This document shows, piece by piece, positions 11,536 through 24,210 of a stretch of DNA of 64,000 bases. The stretch is taken from contig OY783212.1 in assembly GCA_963678705.1 (NCBI GenBank), positions 4,960,001-5,024,000 of the forward strand, written 5' to 3'. The number at the start of each line of letters is the position of its first letter. Positions within the stretch are counted from its first letter, which is position 1. The position numbers and the translations under genes were made by a program. The notes beneath the pieces were generated by a model. The model did no database searches. It was not told the DNA's origin and saw only the letters and a list, made by a program, of their open reading frames with translations. The stretch comes from Panorpa germanica. Its lineage: Eukaryota; Arthropoda; Insecta; Mecoptera; Panorpidae.

Positions 11536-14500
11536 GAAGAAGATTATTATAGCTATCCTAAAAGGCACTAAACTTAAAAAGGTCTACTTAAAATTTCATA
11601 AGTAGTTTTATGAATACACTAATGCGCAAAAAGATAGATTTACTTTTTAAAAGGAGTAAACTGGTCACAAAACGTTATACATTAGGTAAAACCGATAGAT
11701 AAAAGGTAACATTTGTTATATTAGATAAACTTTAAATACACGTAACTGTCTTTAGCGGGAATAGTAATAAATACCTTCTTCATGAAATACGAATTCTATT
11801 GCTCCTTCAGCATCGTACGAAGTTATTGAATGATGTATGAGACAGAAAAACATTTCTATGCAACTAATCTACTGATGATGAATATTTAGTCACGATAAGA
11901 AACACTTTGCTCCGACTACAACACGGTTGTTCTGAGATTTCAATTCAAAAATACCGTAACAATGTTAAATCAAATTTTAAAATATAGTATAAATGATAAA
12001 ATTCCAAGTTCTCTACTTCTATAAACTTAACTTTCTTATATGAGTAAAGTAAATAAGGTTTAATAGCAAATTTGAAACATTAGCATCAGTTTATTACATG
12101 GTAATATTCTTCTATGGTTCAAGTGTCCTTACAGATGGTGCTACTGCTGCTCCTACTATCTTTGTCCTCCGTCGTCTTGGATTTAATTTTGTGGCTGTAT
12201 ACTTACTTATAAATAAACCGCAAGAAAGTACTAACACTTAAGTAGATTTACACTAGTCTCTATAATTACGTAAAATTACAGTTAATTCCATATAGCATGT
12301 ATTTCGTAGACGCCGTATGTTACACCGTAATCTTACTTCGAATTTATTTGGTGCTTAGGAATTATAGGGAGATTTAAAAGTTTTAAATTATTTTAAGTTT
12401 AGTATTGGAAGCTATCAATAATTACAATAATCAACATTGATTTTTGGTTTCGAATTATCTAACAGAAATAAATTTTAGAAATTCTGTACTTAATAAACTA
12501 CGAAAGTGTAGTTAAAAATTTTTTCAAATTAATTCATTTAACATTGGAACTACATTAGATTTATTTAGCATCTAATTTAACATAACCTTACTTTTTAAGG
12601 GCGTCCGTTAACATTACAAGATTATTCCAAATTGCTGTATTTAACTTTATTACCTATTTAGCAACTTATTTACCGTCACGCGATAGGTTTTAATAATCTT
12701 AAGTAAGTTAATTTTGTTACATTTGAAAAATCTTGAGCCTTTGAAGTTAAAGTTGAAGATGTTACAAAATAAGGACCTGCATAGTTATCGCAATAGTTAA
12801 TTAACATGATCAGTTAAACAGAAATAACAGTAATCATCATTCTAATTGAAGTCTTAGGTTCCCTGATAACTTTTAGAATTCTGTATTATCCCAATTCTAT
12901 TTTAACGATGAAGCGTTAGATGTTATGAGCTAAAAAGTAATTGAGAAATAGCCAAGCATGAAGTTACTTTTCAGAAAATCACAAAATAAGTCGGATTGTG
13001 TTAACTCACATGAAATCGCAAGAAAAATCATTTAGTGCCAATAAATTGAAAATTCCAAGAAAGAAAGCATCATCTCACTGTACCGTTCACAAACCTTTGA
13101 AGAAAGTACATGAATGATGTTTACGTCACATCCGGAATTATGTGGGAAGGAATGATTCAAATATTTATAGACAATTGCTGAGTAATCATTGATACATGAA
13201 CCATGGTTCTATTCGAGTGCCTATACTTGTACAAAGTACACATAAACTACAAAAACCAACAACCCATTGTTTGATAAACGAGATCGTCCCGTAACACAAT
13301 ACGTTAATGCTGGTGCCGAACGTGTTTCTTTCACGGTCGCAATTCTCGTTGCTAAAGCTTCCAAAACTTCATTTCATGAATCTCCCTCTAAAGATCTTAT
13401 TAAAACCATCCAAGTATTCTATAAATAAAGTTTTTTTTAATTCTTAATTTATAATCTGTCCCAAGAGACATTCATCAATTTTTGGTGATACATAGAAATG
13501 ACATGTGTGTTTGCCATCCACCGATGACGTGCTCTTTAGCTTAACGACCTAGCTTAACCTATTACATTAATACAATTATTATGCAATTAAGCAAATAACT
13601 TCTATGCTGTTGTTAAGAAGTCCACTGGATTTTTGCGTTTTAGCTTTCTTATTGGCTTGTGGTGGTAGATTTGTACAACTGATTCATTTGGATGATCTCG
13701 TAATTTTCGTAGATATTTCTTTTCCGATGACTTTAGTTCGTCCTTTACGTGAGGCATACAAAGATCTTGGTATTTAAACCGATTTGGTACATATCGTGGA
13801 AGGTTAACAATTTGTTTGAGCAGTTTTAAATTTTAAAGTTTGTCTAAAAGCTTTGCGGTTTTGGACTTCAGCAGGCCAGAATGTCAAATTATATACGGTA
13901 GATTTTGAGATGTTATAATATTCAGAAAATTAAATCTTCATATTATTTGGAAGTTTTTAATTCTCTTCTAATCACAAGATTAACTTTACTGCTAAACACC
14001 TTGTACCCTTTTTGTATTCTTATCATTTTTGATTAACAATATAGACATTTAACATCTTCCTCTTGTAAACGCAATCACTTTAAAATCTATTCTTAAATAC
14101 ATAAGATAGGTCTCTAATATCACTATTTAAAAATATTCATCTTTTGCAAAGAATATTCTTCCTCTCGCTCTCTCATCTTAAATACTTTACAGCCTTTCTT
14201 TTCAGTAATTGTTAGTGCATTAGCTAATGTTTGGGAATCTTTACCAGTTGTTTTTTTAAGCAGTGACACATGTTTTATGATTTTTGCATCTGATTGTACA
14301 TTTGCATGTGACGGGGACGGATTTCCTTGACTGGGCTTTGTTCTTAGTAAAGGAATAACGAACGAACCATACTAGACGACATGGAGCACAAAATAGAAAC
14401 ATTAGTTGAGATATAAGTCTAAGAAACTTACTGTTTACACACATATAGAAAGGGAGCGAAAGAGAGTGAGTAAGAACTGCACAAAGATTAGTTTATACCA

Positions 14501-16047
14501 CTTCAAATAAAATTATCTTAGTACTGATGTGAACAGTTGTGTCCAAAGTTTGCGGGTTGGAACTGGGGATACTATTAACTTTTTCTGAATTATCGCCATC
14601 TGAGCTACTAGAGCCACTAAAGAATGAGGTGCGTCTATTGGAATATTGTTATCATATCTATACTGCAACAAAAATTAGTCCAAAGAATTTTAAATCGGCA
14701 GAGAGTGTGTACTACACTACTACATGTTACAATGTAATGTGTTATAGAATTACGAACTTATTTCCACGGTATTCTTTAATCTAAGAAAGAGGCATCTATA
14801 GCATTTTTTCGGCTAAATTTTTTACAGTGTTGATATATTGATTGTAATTTTAGTCACTTAACAACATATCAATGATAGCCACTTTGGCACAAAATTTGAG
14901 AGTTGCGCTGTTAGGTTTCTGTGTGCTTTCAGCCTTATAGTATGTATGATCGTTAAATAAAGATACTACTGTTAACAGTTTTATCTTATTGTTATTACTA
15001 ATTACCTAATTAATACAAAAGGTAAAACAAATAAAGAGAAAAACATCTGCTAAAGCATTAAACGGAAGAAAATTGCTCTAATACTATAACACATACAATT
15101 CTATTTATATCTTATGTCAGAAAGAGGGTGCAATGTTGACATAAACATGAACTCGAATACGAAACCCTTTTCTGTCCATCCCTGTCTCTATTCCAGGAAC
15201 TGCACAGGAACATTAGTTCTGGAATTAACGTTGTTTGAATATTTAGAATCTTCTGCTGTTCAACTAAATCTGGAGGGAGTAATAACAACAGAAGTTACAA
15301 GAATAAATGTTATCCTGAAGGAATATGATGGGTTGATATCCGGGACCCGGGACTCGAGACCCAAGACCCGAGGTTCGGGGGTTCAAGGCGTTCGGGAAAT
15401 GTTCTCTTGAGTGGTAAACGAGCAAACATTAGCGCAGGAAACTGCTGTTTTGATGGTTCATCAGATATGGCTCAGAATATATATGATATTAATATCTCGC
15501 GAAACCATTTTACCCAGAATTATTACACACTACTAAGGAAAATGAAATGTCTTGCATTCATTTTTTATTTTCAGTGTAAATACTACAATTCAGAATATTT
15601 TAAATTATATTCATATTGCTTTGACGTAACCAGAACAGCTTAATTCGGGGCAATCTTGTTCTTCTTTCATGTTATATACTCCTACAAAATTTCAATTAAA
15701 AAATATCGGCTTCGTCAATCGTACATTGATTTTATAAATAGGCCCTTTTAATTATTTTATTTCGGAGAGAGGTTTATTTAAATTCTAATATTTGTTAATT
15801 AGAAAAACTCTTTGATTCTCGGATAATTAAAAGCCAGTTTGAAATTAATATGAATAAATTACTGATGCCAACCTCTTGAGTTACTTTAGTAAGTAATGGA
15901 ATTGAAAATTGAAAGTAATTGGGATTTTAAGGATTTTTAATATTAAAGTCACAACAAACTAGATAGATAGTACCAATATTGACCGTTCAAGGAAAGCAAT
16001 GGTTGAAAAGTGTTATTTTTACTTCGATATTTTTTCCAATTAAAAAG
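11536..16047. other. Gene-free AT-rich DNA
   Basis: No supported gene. The 98-codon frame at 15114-15410 ends in a GGGACCCGGGACTCGAGACCC-type low-complexity stretch (about 15340-15380) and has no recognised homology. Confidence 0.45.
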
Positions 16048-16050
16048 CAA

Positions 16051-16269
16051 TGTTTTATCAACACACGCGATTCAGTTTCTTCCATTGCTCTGAAAATTAC
16101 AAAACTAACATAATTAAAACCTCTGTAGATTGTAAACTTATGATCAGAATGTCGTGAAAGTTTGACACATATCGTTTGAACTTTGGTACTATCTAAAAAT
16201 CATATCGATTTGTCAATAGTAGTGCCATCTATAAGCCATTATACGAACTTATTGCGTGATATGTTATGA
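16051..16269. repeat. Unclassified interspersed repeat (GCCATCTAT family), copy 1
   Basis: The block from TTTTATCAACACACG to GCCATCTATAAGCC aligns with 42070-42294 over nearly its whole length. Shared anchors are 'attacaaaa', 'catgaaa/gtgaaa gtttga', and ACTATCTAAAAATCATAT followed by GATTTGT. A third diverged copy is at 61505-61695. No terminal repeats or coding potential were seen. Confidence 0.55.
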
Positions 16270-16303
16270 CCTTAAATATGCTGACTTTAAATAAAATAAG
16301 ATA

Positions 16304-16548
16304 CCCAGTAAACATTTGGTGAAGTGCCCTATTTTGTGACGTTTCTATCACTATTTCACTTCAATTATAACAACTTTATCTTCATTTGTATTCCGACAGG
16401 TGGAGTGGTTCTGTCATCTGTAGCCGATAAAACAGACATTTCATATGAAGAATTGTGAGAAACTGAACTATAAATGAACTCTGTCATGACAAAAAAATTA
16501 TACGCATCTTCAATATGATGTCAAAGTGACTCCAAAATGTTTACTGGG
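16304..16548. mobile_element. TA-flanked MITE with CCCAGTAAACATTT termini
   Basis: The 245-bp element starts CCCAGTAAACATTTGG and ends CCAAAATGTTTACTGGG, giving 14-bp perfect terminal inverted repeats. TA lies outside each end. It has no coding capacity. The TA target suggests a Tc1/mariner-type MITE. Confidence 0.65.
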
Positions 16549-16550
16549 TA

Positions 16551-17184
16551 AAATCCACAACGTAGCGGACATACGCACTCGAGGATGACCATAATTAGAA
16601 ATATATCTTTAAAGAATTGTCTAACAATACTCATAAAACTCATTTATGAATAATTGTTACCATTTTTGCAGTTATGTAATTTGTAACTTTGATAATTTCT
16701 TGAATAATTGAGTTTACCATTGTAACTTCAAACTCTCTACGCAACAAAACAATCTATGTGCATCTGCATCATAGATATTTTGTAAACACAAAACACAATT
16801 ATACAATCTACAGCTCTTGTACACTGCATTGAACGATACGGTGCGGAGCGATGCAGTGCAGTACATTGCAGTTAACATCATTATAGAGCATTTGCACAGC
16901 TAATGGGTCGAAACAATGAGAAATGTATAAAGTATATCGTAAATCGGTAAGACGAGAAATGTCGGGCGCCAAATTGACGCTGTGTGGCTATGAGAATGTA
17001 TGGGTCCACACATACACAGTTAATGTGTGTAACAATATCGCGGCAATCAAATAAACACAAAACAGAGAAACAACTAAACAAACACTTGAACAAATGGCGA
17101 AGAAATGTGAGGACTTTTGTAAACATCCTCATTCACTTAAAGAAATTAGAAAAGTGTAAAGTGCAAATGACCGCTTCACATTGA
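16551..17184. other. Gene-free spacer
   Basis: Two opposing short frames (16881-17132 and 16984-17184) overlap, which argues against either being real. A GTGCGGAGCGATGCAGTGCAG stretch near 16840 is quasi-palindromic with its neighbours. Confidence 0.4.
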
Positions 17185-17400
17185 AGTGCACTTTGTCAAG
17201 CGTAAGAACGGTGGTTGGTGGTCGGTGGTACCTGTGGCTGCAACGGCGTCGTTAGTCCTTCGTTGTGTCGTTGTGGCGGGCGTTACATTGTTAGCGAAGT
17301 GTAGAAGCAACAGGCGGCGGGAAAGAAAGTCGTGAAGTTGTGAACAAAGTATTTGAACATTTGTGAACAATTTAATCAAAGTACGATTTAGAGAGATCTT
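17185..17400 (+). promoter_or_regulatory. GC-rich ATG-free island, candidate 5'-UTR exon or promoter
   Basis: About 200 bases rich in GTGG/CGGCG words contain no ATG between 17180 and 17640, unusual for random AT-rich DNA but normal for an insect 5' UTR. Possible donor-like sites include GTAAGA at 17201 and GTACGA near 17380. It lies 2.8 kb upstream of the first recognised coding exon and on the same strand, so it could be a noncoding first exon of that gene. Transcript data would decide; the sequence alone does not. Confidence 0.25.
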
Positions 17401-20112
17401 AAGTTTTGCGTCCGCTTACCCATAATTACTAGAAATTTGCAGATTCTCATTCTAACAGTATTTATTAGTTAAGACTGACGTTTTGTTGACACTCAAATGA
17501 CGTAATTCGCGAAGTATGTCAGAGGGTGTTAACCCGCCTTCACAATCATTCTCTGAAACACACAGTTTAACTTTCGATTTAACGTTTTGTGTTGTAAATT
17601 TTCGACATAACACCAGTTATATGTGTTGTTACTCATACTAATCAAATTTTATGATCCATTGTACAAATGGTTTTGACGATTGTAAACATTAATGGTATAT
17701 TGATATGCGTTAACACATGCTTACACAGTTACTGCTGATCGTTTGGATTTGAGAATTCATGTTCAAATATGTTGAGATAATCGCTGTCATAATTTGAAGT
17801 TTAATACGCATTTGCAATATTGGTATCGTGTTAAACTCAGTTATAAGTATATCGTCTTAACCAGTATATATGTATATGTATATTAGTTTTACTCAGCCCA
17901 TTTTGCAGTTAACATCCTTTACGCAGACAACACAAATTTATGCTATATATATTTATATACCTACATTTGTATTTCAATACAAAAAGATTTAACAAACTAC
18001 AATATTTTGATTCCGTTGAATTTAAAATAAAAACATTTTCTTCCTTCAACTGGGGAGGGTAATATCGTAACCACATATATTTTTCAGTAAAATCGTTCAT
18101 GTTCGTTGGGGTAATACTAAGGTAGTTAGTTGACTCCAGGCTTAATTAGTTATGCACAAAATATTGACACAAGAATATTCAAATGACAAGAAATATACGA
18201 AAATGACGGGACTAAAAAGTAGGGGTTTAAATTAAAAGTGACATGACTGACAAAATCCAGTCTGTCCCTAATTGGAAAAACATTCATAAGGCGAACTTGA
18301 CTCTTGTTTTCTTAAAAGACGAGTTCTATTAGTTTCAAAAGGTATAACGGATTCATAATTTCAAATGATAAATAAAATACGGATCGAGAAACACCCGGTA
18401 CTTAAACTAGTTTAATTATTTTTATGTATAACTGCAAGTAACGCTAGTAACAAGAAACTTAAACTATTTATAATCCATTAAACTTAATGAGTTAATTAAT
18501 TATTAGTTCAATTATAAGAACCATAGCAAGATCAATCAACCAATTAAGTGACAGCATATTTATTAATTGTAATTGACAGGATAAAAACACATTTATCACA
18601 TGTTCGGAAAGTGAGGTTATCTTTTATAAATACATAACCTAAAAAAAATTTAAACATCTCTTAATGAAGTTTAAAGAGAAAAATCTAACTGTCTGGTTGA
18701 GTTCGGTGTTTATTTTGGCGTTTAATGCTTCAAAGTTGATATTTATTTTTGACATTAATTGTATGTTTTTTTATTTTGCTTTTTCTGACAGTTGTTGAAT
18801 TTGACAAGTAAAATAAACATACGTGTACGAACAAGCGACGCGGGCGTACAGTGAGTTGCAAGTGGCGCCATTTGTAAAGATACATCCGTCCATTTGTGTT
18901 ACGACGGCTAAATTCAACTTTGTACACCGTAAAATAGCAATCAATTATTTCAGATTCATAGATCATAGATCATTTAGCTATTTTAACATTTAATACATCG
19001 TACATATTGATTGTCGAATCCCCAGCGATCATATGTAAGATCGCTTTTAAAAATTATAAAATGACTCATAAGTTTCTTCACCAACCGTCTAGGAGTATTA
19101 GATATTCTTAAATGCTATTCAGAATAGGTTTTCTATATATCGATCTTTTAGTTCATTAGTGAAAGAACTCAGAATATTAACTTTTGTGACAACTAAAAAT
19201 GTAAATTCAAGTTGTATACCCTCCAGCGGTATTCGACAAATTTATCTGCATTATAATTTTGTATGGTTCTATTTATAATTTATCTGAGAATTGAATCAGA
19301 AATGACTGAGAATTGTCTCACTAATTAACTGGATAATCGATATATATATACATACATATATTTTTATAACTTTTATGGTCGGTATATATAAAGTTTATTT
19401 TACAATAACATTCGGTTCACTGCACATTGCCGAAAAGTGCAGTTGTATGGTGAAACCGGAATCCGGCTATCAGAATTCGGAAAAGATAATAACAATCCCA
19501 ATCATCTTCTAATCAATTTTGCCATCATTGTTCACAATAGAGTGCAAAAGTGTTAACCTTTTAGTAATATGTATACGTCAAATATTATTTACTTCAGATA
19601 AATATTAGTTGTCTGCAGAAACACACAGTTTTGATATTATGATATTGGTAGTCAACGTTAAACAACATAGATTGCAACTTATTAGCCATGTACCTGTCAA
19701 GTTTTTGATTTTTGGCAAAAAAGTTGCCTATATTTTAGTAAAAATTATCCAATTCAAAATATCCACCTATAAGAATATGGTAATTGATTTGTCCAAAGAT
19801 CATATTATAATATATCATTATTTTAGGTATTAAATATAATGGCTACATCCCAAAAAGTTTGAAAAGGTGATAATTATAAAGGAAACAATATCCTAAAACG
19901 ACCTAATGAACATAAAAGAACTATGTACGAGTGTATCGATAAATCAAATGAAACTTTACAGTGTAAAATACATTTACTAATTTACATAACCAAATGAAAC
20001 CAAGAAATGAACTGTTTAAACAAACATTCAGTAATTAAATTAAGAGTGCCTTTAAGTTCTTTAGTTTATGAAATAATTATTTAAAATGCGTTTAAGAACC
20101 ACACGTGGAGCC
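17401..20112. other. Gene-free DNA upstream of the first coding exon
   Basis: No coding segment was recognised. TATATA-rich tracts occur near 17860-17890 and 19340-19390. If the gene starts further upstream, this is an intron in the 5' UTR. Confidence 0.4.
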
Positions 20113-20197
20113 CAGTCCCTTCACGGTCCACTGGTATTGTTGTTCTAAAGCAACTATGAGTAATTAACTAATTGTGTTTGTTAATCACATCTCCACG

Positions 20198-20269
20198 ATG
20201 ATCACTAAGTGCGTCAGGGCCCAGGGCTCTCACGACGAGCTGGACAACCAGACAAGGAGCATCATCCAG
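20198..20269 (+). CDS. sick: First coding exon of a neuron navigator / sickie-like gene
   Basis: This exon encodes 24 residues starting MITKCVRAQG and ending TRSIIQ, then a donor CAG|GTGACG. The ATG is favoured as the start because an in-frame TAA lies at 20165-20167 and no AG acceptor occurs between that stop and the ATG. The phase-0 end joins in frame to the next exon at 24040, whose product continues with the CH-domain start IYTDWANHYL. The exon is clearly GC-richer than its surroundings. If it is preceded by a spliced 5' UTR, the nearest pyrimidine-rich AG is TTGTTGTTCTAAAG ending at about 20149. The N-terminal residues are not a conserved domain, so the exon assignment rests on frame, splice site and composition. 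Alternative promoters in NAV genes could mean other first exons exist outside this window. Confidence 0.7.
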
Positions 20270-20366
20270 GTGACGACTCTTTTTAGTTCTTATCTAGATT
20301 TCTTTACTAACATAATACTTATAACATTAGTGTAAATTTTTGTTTTATGGATACTGTCCTTGCTAC

Positions 20367-20530
20367 CAGGGCCGGCTGTTCAGTGGGTGCTTCGAATGCG
20401 AACCTAATCACTAACTAAAATTAAATTCGTGTTACGAACTCAATTCGTTCTTTGACTACGTTCGTAAGTCGAAATGTTCGCAAACCGAAACAATTTTTCC
20501 CATTGAAATGAATGTAAAAATCCGATTAAT
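20367..20530. repeat. Probable hAT-end plus low-divergence interspersed repeat
   Basis: CAGGGCCGGCTGTTCAGTGG at 20369 has the look of a hAT left terminus. It is followed by TTCGTAAGTCGAAATGTTCGC-type sequence and CCCATTGAAATGAATG, a wording I associate with common insect repeats. No matching right end was identified. Confidence 0.35.
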
Positions 20531-21013
20531 TCTTTTCATCACTCCGCTAGCATTACATGCATTTGGCTCGCTAACACTATCTCCAGCAAACTGTTTTCAT
20601 TAATCCAAACTAACACTAATTTTTCTACTTTCTACATCTTCTAACATTTGAGATCTTTGCTTTGATTACACGAACACAATTCACATGTTTAGTTATTATT
20701 TCCTACTTCGTTTCTACTGTAATACGCATAAGCTTCTTTACATCACTACCATCAAATTATTTTATTTATACATAACTACGTATAAAAAACAAACAAAGAT
20801 TGTTTCAAGAACAATGAACGCAGCGTTTGTGCTGAGATATTGTATACAAAAGTCAAAATTTCGAGTCAAAATTTCTCAGAAATTGTGTTTATAACCCATT
20901 TTGTTTGTAACTATATGCATTCGTAATTCTAGGTACTTTACATGTAACATTTTAATTAAATGACACCAACTAATATTTATTCTAAAATGGTCTGAAGGAT
21001 AAATGAAACATAA

Positions 21014-21308
21014 TGTTGTTAGTGAGAGAACGCACGTGTATACGAGTGACAGAAAACACACGGCACGAACGAAACTAAACTAGTTTTGAGCACGTTTTAA
21101 CCGACTCTGTTTCTCGGTCGCAGGGAATGCTTGGTTGCATGCTTTTGATGGTGACATCATAAGCAGAGATGTGCATAAATACTATTCAAAAGTATATACA
21201 TACAAATACGACACAATAAAATCACCAATTATGCTATAGTTAAACATTCTATAGTCTCGAAACACGGCTCGACTAGTTTACAATTAGTCGACTCGTGTGC
21301 GGAAGGCC
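21014..21308. mobile_element. Long-inverted-repeat element family (TTA/TAA ends), 5'-truncated copy
   Basis: The block runs from GTTGTTAGTGAGAGAACG to GTGTGCGGAAGGCC, with TAA directly after the right end. It shares more than 200 bp with 28055-28381 and with the arms and centre of 62878-63343, including ACGAGTGA(C/G)AGAAAACACACGG and GGTTGCATGCTTTTGATGG. The left terminal repeat of the full copy is missing. Short ORFs across it (for example 20876-21061 on the - strand) are repeat-derived. Confidence 0.6.
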
Positions 21309-21311
21309 TAA

Positions 21312-23300
21312 GTTTTAAAAGATGTGAGTGAATGGAATTGAATCTATATCACCCTAAGTCGACCCTGCTTGTTACCTGTACCTCAATGTTTATCTTAGGT
21401 CCATCTCTATGTTATTTATGATGATGGAGTTTTTAATTGATTTTTAATGACTATTGTTTAGTTTTTATTTTAGTTTTAATTAGATTATTATGTATCAGTT
21501 TAAACATTGTTGTCATAATTATAAAAAACATTTTAAGTGGTTTTAAAAATTGAATAAGTATAGTACGAACAATGAAAACAAAAGTGTTTGATTTATCTTT
21601 TTATTTTAACTTTCTAAAAATACTTTCGTTGTGTAATCTTTCAGTTTTTTTTAATTTTAGACAATTATTGTAATTATCTATATAGATTATAGTAACTGTT
21701 AAGTAAATAAATATTACAATAATGACGTCATAGACTAAGTAAACCTTTTGTGATCCTTAATATTTTAAATGAAACAATATTATTTGTATTTAAAGAAGCA
21801 ATGTTATATTTATTTCTATATTTTATTATTTCTATATATTTTATGTAATTCTATAATAATATATATCCAGGCAGAGAATTGTCTTAATAGTGCAATCTCT
21901 AGCTACCATAAGCGTTTGATCATTTGCGTAATGGCATAATTACGTCATTGTCTCCAATATGCATAAATCCAACCTTAAACTCTATTCTTACTTTGTACTT
22001 AATTAATTTATTTAAGTAATTATTCTATTTAAAATGAAAGCTAACTACCATTAAACAAATTTAAACTAAACAATAAATTTAAAACAAATTTAGAATTCTG
22101 ACTAAACAGTGACATTTTGCAACGTGGTATAAACCTGAATTAAAATAAAGAGCCTTAATGTACTTTAAGAATAGAATAAAATAAAGAGGTGAAATGTATA
22201 GACCAGACAGAGGGCCTAGCCTGTCCCTGCGTCTGTGTGTGTGCGTACTGTGTCTCTGCAGCATCAGTTGGGTGGTCCATGTGGCTCATACGAGTATTTA
22301 TTATTCCAACAATGATATTCTTATGTCAACCTGTCATAATTACGTTCCATGGTGCGTTAATGCGCTTCTATGTGATTTATTTTATTACTATGTTTATATC
22401 ATTTACATATATTAATTGAAATATAAAAAGATTTATTTTAAAAATCCCGCGCTGCGCTGTTGGAATGATATTAATCAAGTAATGTATCTTATCTGTTCTA
22501 GAGGTTGGTAACTTTAGTTTATTTGAAGGTTTTATATGCAACAAATGTAGAATTAAAAAAGGAATGCTTATTGAGATGAAAGTATTATTCAGAAGAACGA
22601 ATTCTTAATTTTTTATTAATTTTAATAAATAGATTTATAGTTATAATTATAAACTACTACAACATTTACATTTCTTTAGTGTCTTTGCCGAAGTCGATGA
22701 AGTAGTTACGTTTGTTAACCTGAAACATTCGGGACTGACAAGGCTCGCTCGCTTACTGCAGCGTCGTAGTAACTCTGCGATATTTTGTTCTAAGACATAA
22801 TTGTTTGGTACATAGCGCTCACACATCCAAGTTTGTCTTCAAACATTTCTTTGGTTAGCAATTTAGCTTGTACTACTGAAGTGGACTAATTCAAACAAGT
22901 GCAGCAAATTGGTTAACAGATCTTGCTCAAATTTCGGCGTAGTATTTGAGTATAGGGCTATCAACTTACGGTAAAAAAATAATAATAAAATAATTATTGT
23001 GGATATTTTAACCCCTACATATTCCAGTTATTTTTTCAAGAAGCAGTTATATATAAGTAGCATGAGAGTAACGGAGACAGACACATGACCGCTTAACTGA
23101 AATTCTTATTTGAATCCATAATTAAGCCTTTGTAGTAATAAGAAGAAAAGAAGATAAAGAATCTGACATGTCTTGAGTGAAGCAAATAGAAAAGTACGAG
23201 GTAGGCTTACCCCTGAACCGGCACTGGACGGCATTGTAGTTTAGTTGTCACCTATCATTTCACACAACCAAATAACTTATTAGATAAGTAACAAACAGTT
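21312..23300. other. Intronic DNA, no gene seen
   Basis: This lies within the intron between the two recognised exons. Overlapping frames at 22189-22419 cover a CTGTCCCTGCGTCTGTGTGTG stretch and have no recognised family. Confidence 0.45.
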
Positions 23301-23311
23301 TTTCTTACAGA

Positions 23312-23985
23312 CGTATAGTACTCAAAGTAAACGATCTTCCTGGAAATATGACTAGACTCTGGACTCTAGACTGTAGACTGTCATGGTTTTTAGTAGGTGT
23401 TGATTACTACTTTCTGATGAAGTCCGCCGTCTGTCTCGCTCTTAGAAAAATAATTTCAAAGACAGTTCTTATGCTCTGTCAAAGACCTACTAAAAAACTA
23501 ATTGCTCATGATGTTTCTGATGCATATATTGAAAGAATGCCCAGACTACTATGAAGCGAGAGTAAAATTTCAAGATAAAATAAAAGTCAGAGAAATTGCA
23601 AGTCTAGAGTATCTAGTAAATGAGAAGATTAGATATCGATATTATAATGAGTATGCGAAGGAGATTTTTGAAACTAGGAAAATGCTATTGAAGAATGATG
23701 ATGTAATAAGAAGAAGGGATGCAGAGACAGTAATAGGAAGTGAAGGAGAAGAATTTGAGCGATGTATTTGGGATAGTTAGGTAGTAGTGGGATAGGATTG
23801 AACAGAAAATTAGATAAATTGAGTTACAATAAGTTCTTTTGTACATATTTTATTTGTTCTTATATAATTATATATGAATGTAATTGAAATGTAAAAGTTA
23901 AGGGGGATAGAATAAGTGGACAAAGCAGCACATATGGGCGAAAGCCTGAGAGGTCTATTAAATTTAATAAATGAAAAAAATAAAA
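23312..23985 (+). pseudogene. LINE ORF2 C-terminal fragment plus 3' UTR
   Basis: A frame at about 23502-23780 contains HILKECPDYYEAR followed by KFQDKIKVREIASLEYL. This matches the consensus layout at the C-terminus of arthropod non-LTR retrotransposon ORF2, where a CCHC finger ends in H-x4-CP-x-Y followed by a basic helical tail. An overlapping frame (23312-23554) upstream is shifted by one base relative to it, so the copy is frameshifted, 5'-truncated and dead. After the stop comes a noncoding segment with GGGCGAAAGCCTGAGAGG and ATTAAATTTAATAAATG, the sort of AT-rich tail that ends such LINEs. It belongs to the same general group as the fragment at 58585-58949. Its 3' end lies about 55 bp before a host splice acceptor. 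The upstream frame's own identity is unclear. Confidence 0.55.
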
Positions 23986-24039
23986 AATGCTCATGATGCT
24001 TAAAAAGAATTGGAATTAAAATTATGATTTTGTTTTCAG

Positions 24040-24210
24040 ATATACACAGACTGGGCAAATCACTATCTCGAGCGAGCAAGATCTCGTCGTCGAGTAACTG
24101 ATCTAGGAGGTGATTGTCGAGACGGAGTTTTATTAGCAGATCTCCTGGAGGCCGTCACTACGATGAAGGTTCAACACGTAACTAGAAAACCTCGAAACCA
24201 AACACAAATG
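24040..24210 (+). CDS. sick: Sickie / NAV2-like CH-domain exon (first half of the CH domain)
   Basis: The exon encodes 57 residues. The acceptor is TTTTGTTTTCAG and the donor is ATG|GTGAGT, both strong, and the phase is 0 at each end. Key matches to the NAV2/NAV3 calponin-homology domain are YTDWANHYL at its start, DGVLLADLLEAV in the middle and PRNQTQM at its end (vertebrate: PKNRSQM). The family is cytoskeletal: Drosophila sickie and vertebrate NAV2 act in axon growth and actin/microtubule remodelling, and sickie was also found in an immune-signalling RNAi screen. The C-terminal coiled coils and AAA ATPase are encoded elsewhere. The next exon, which should complete the CH domain, was not found in this window, implying an intron of up to 40 kb. 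The family call is very secure; the ortholog symbol is inferred. Confidence 0.92.

Noticed and set aside
15114-15410. 98-codon + strand ORF
   Set aside because: Its end is made of GGGACCC-type simple sequence and no homology was recognised.
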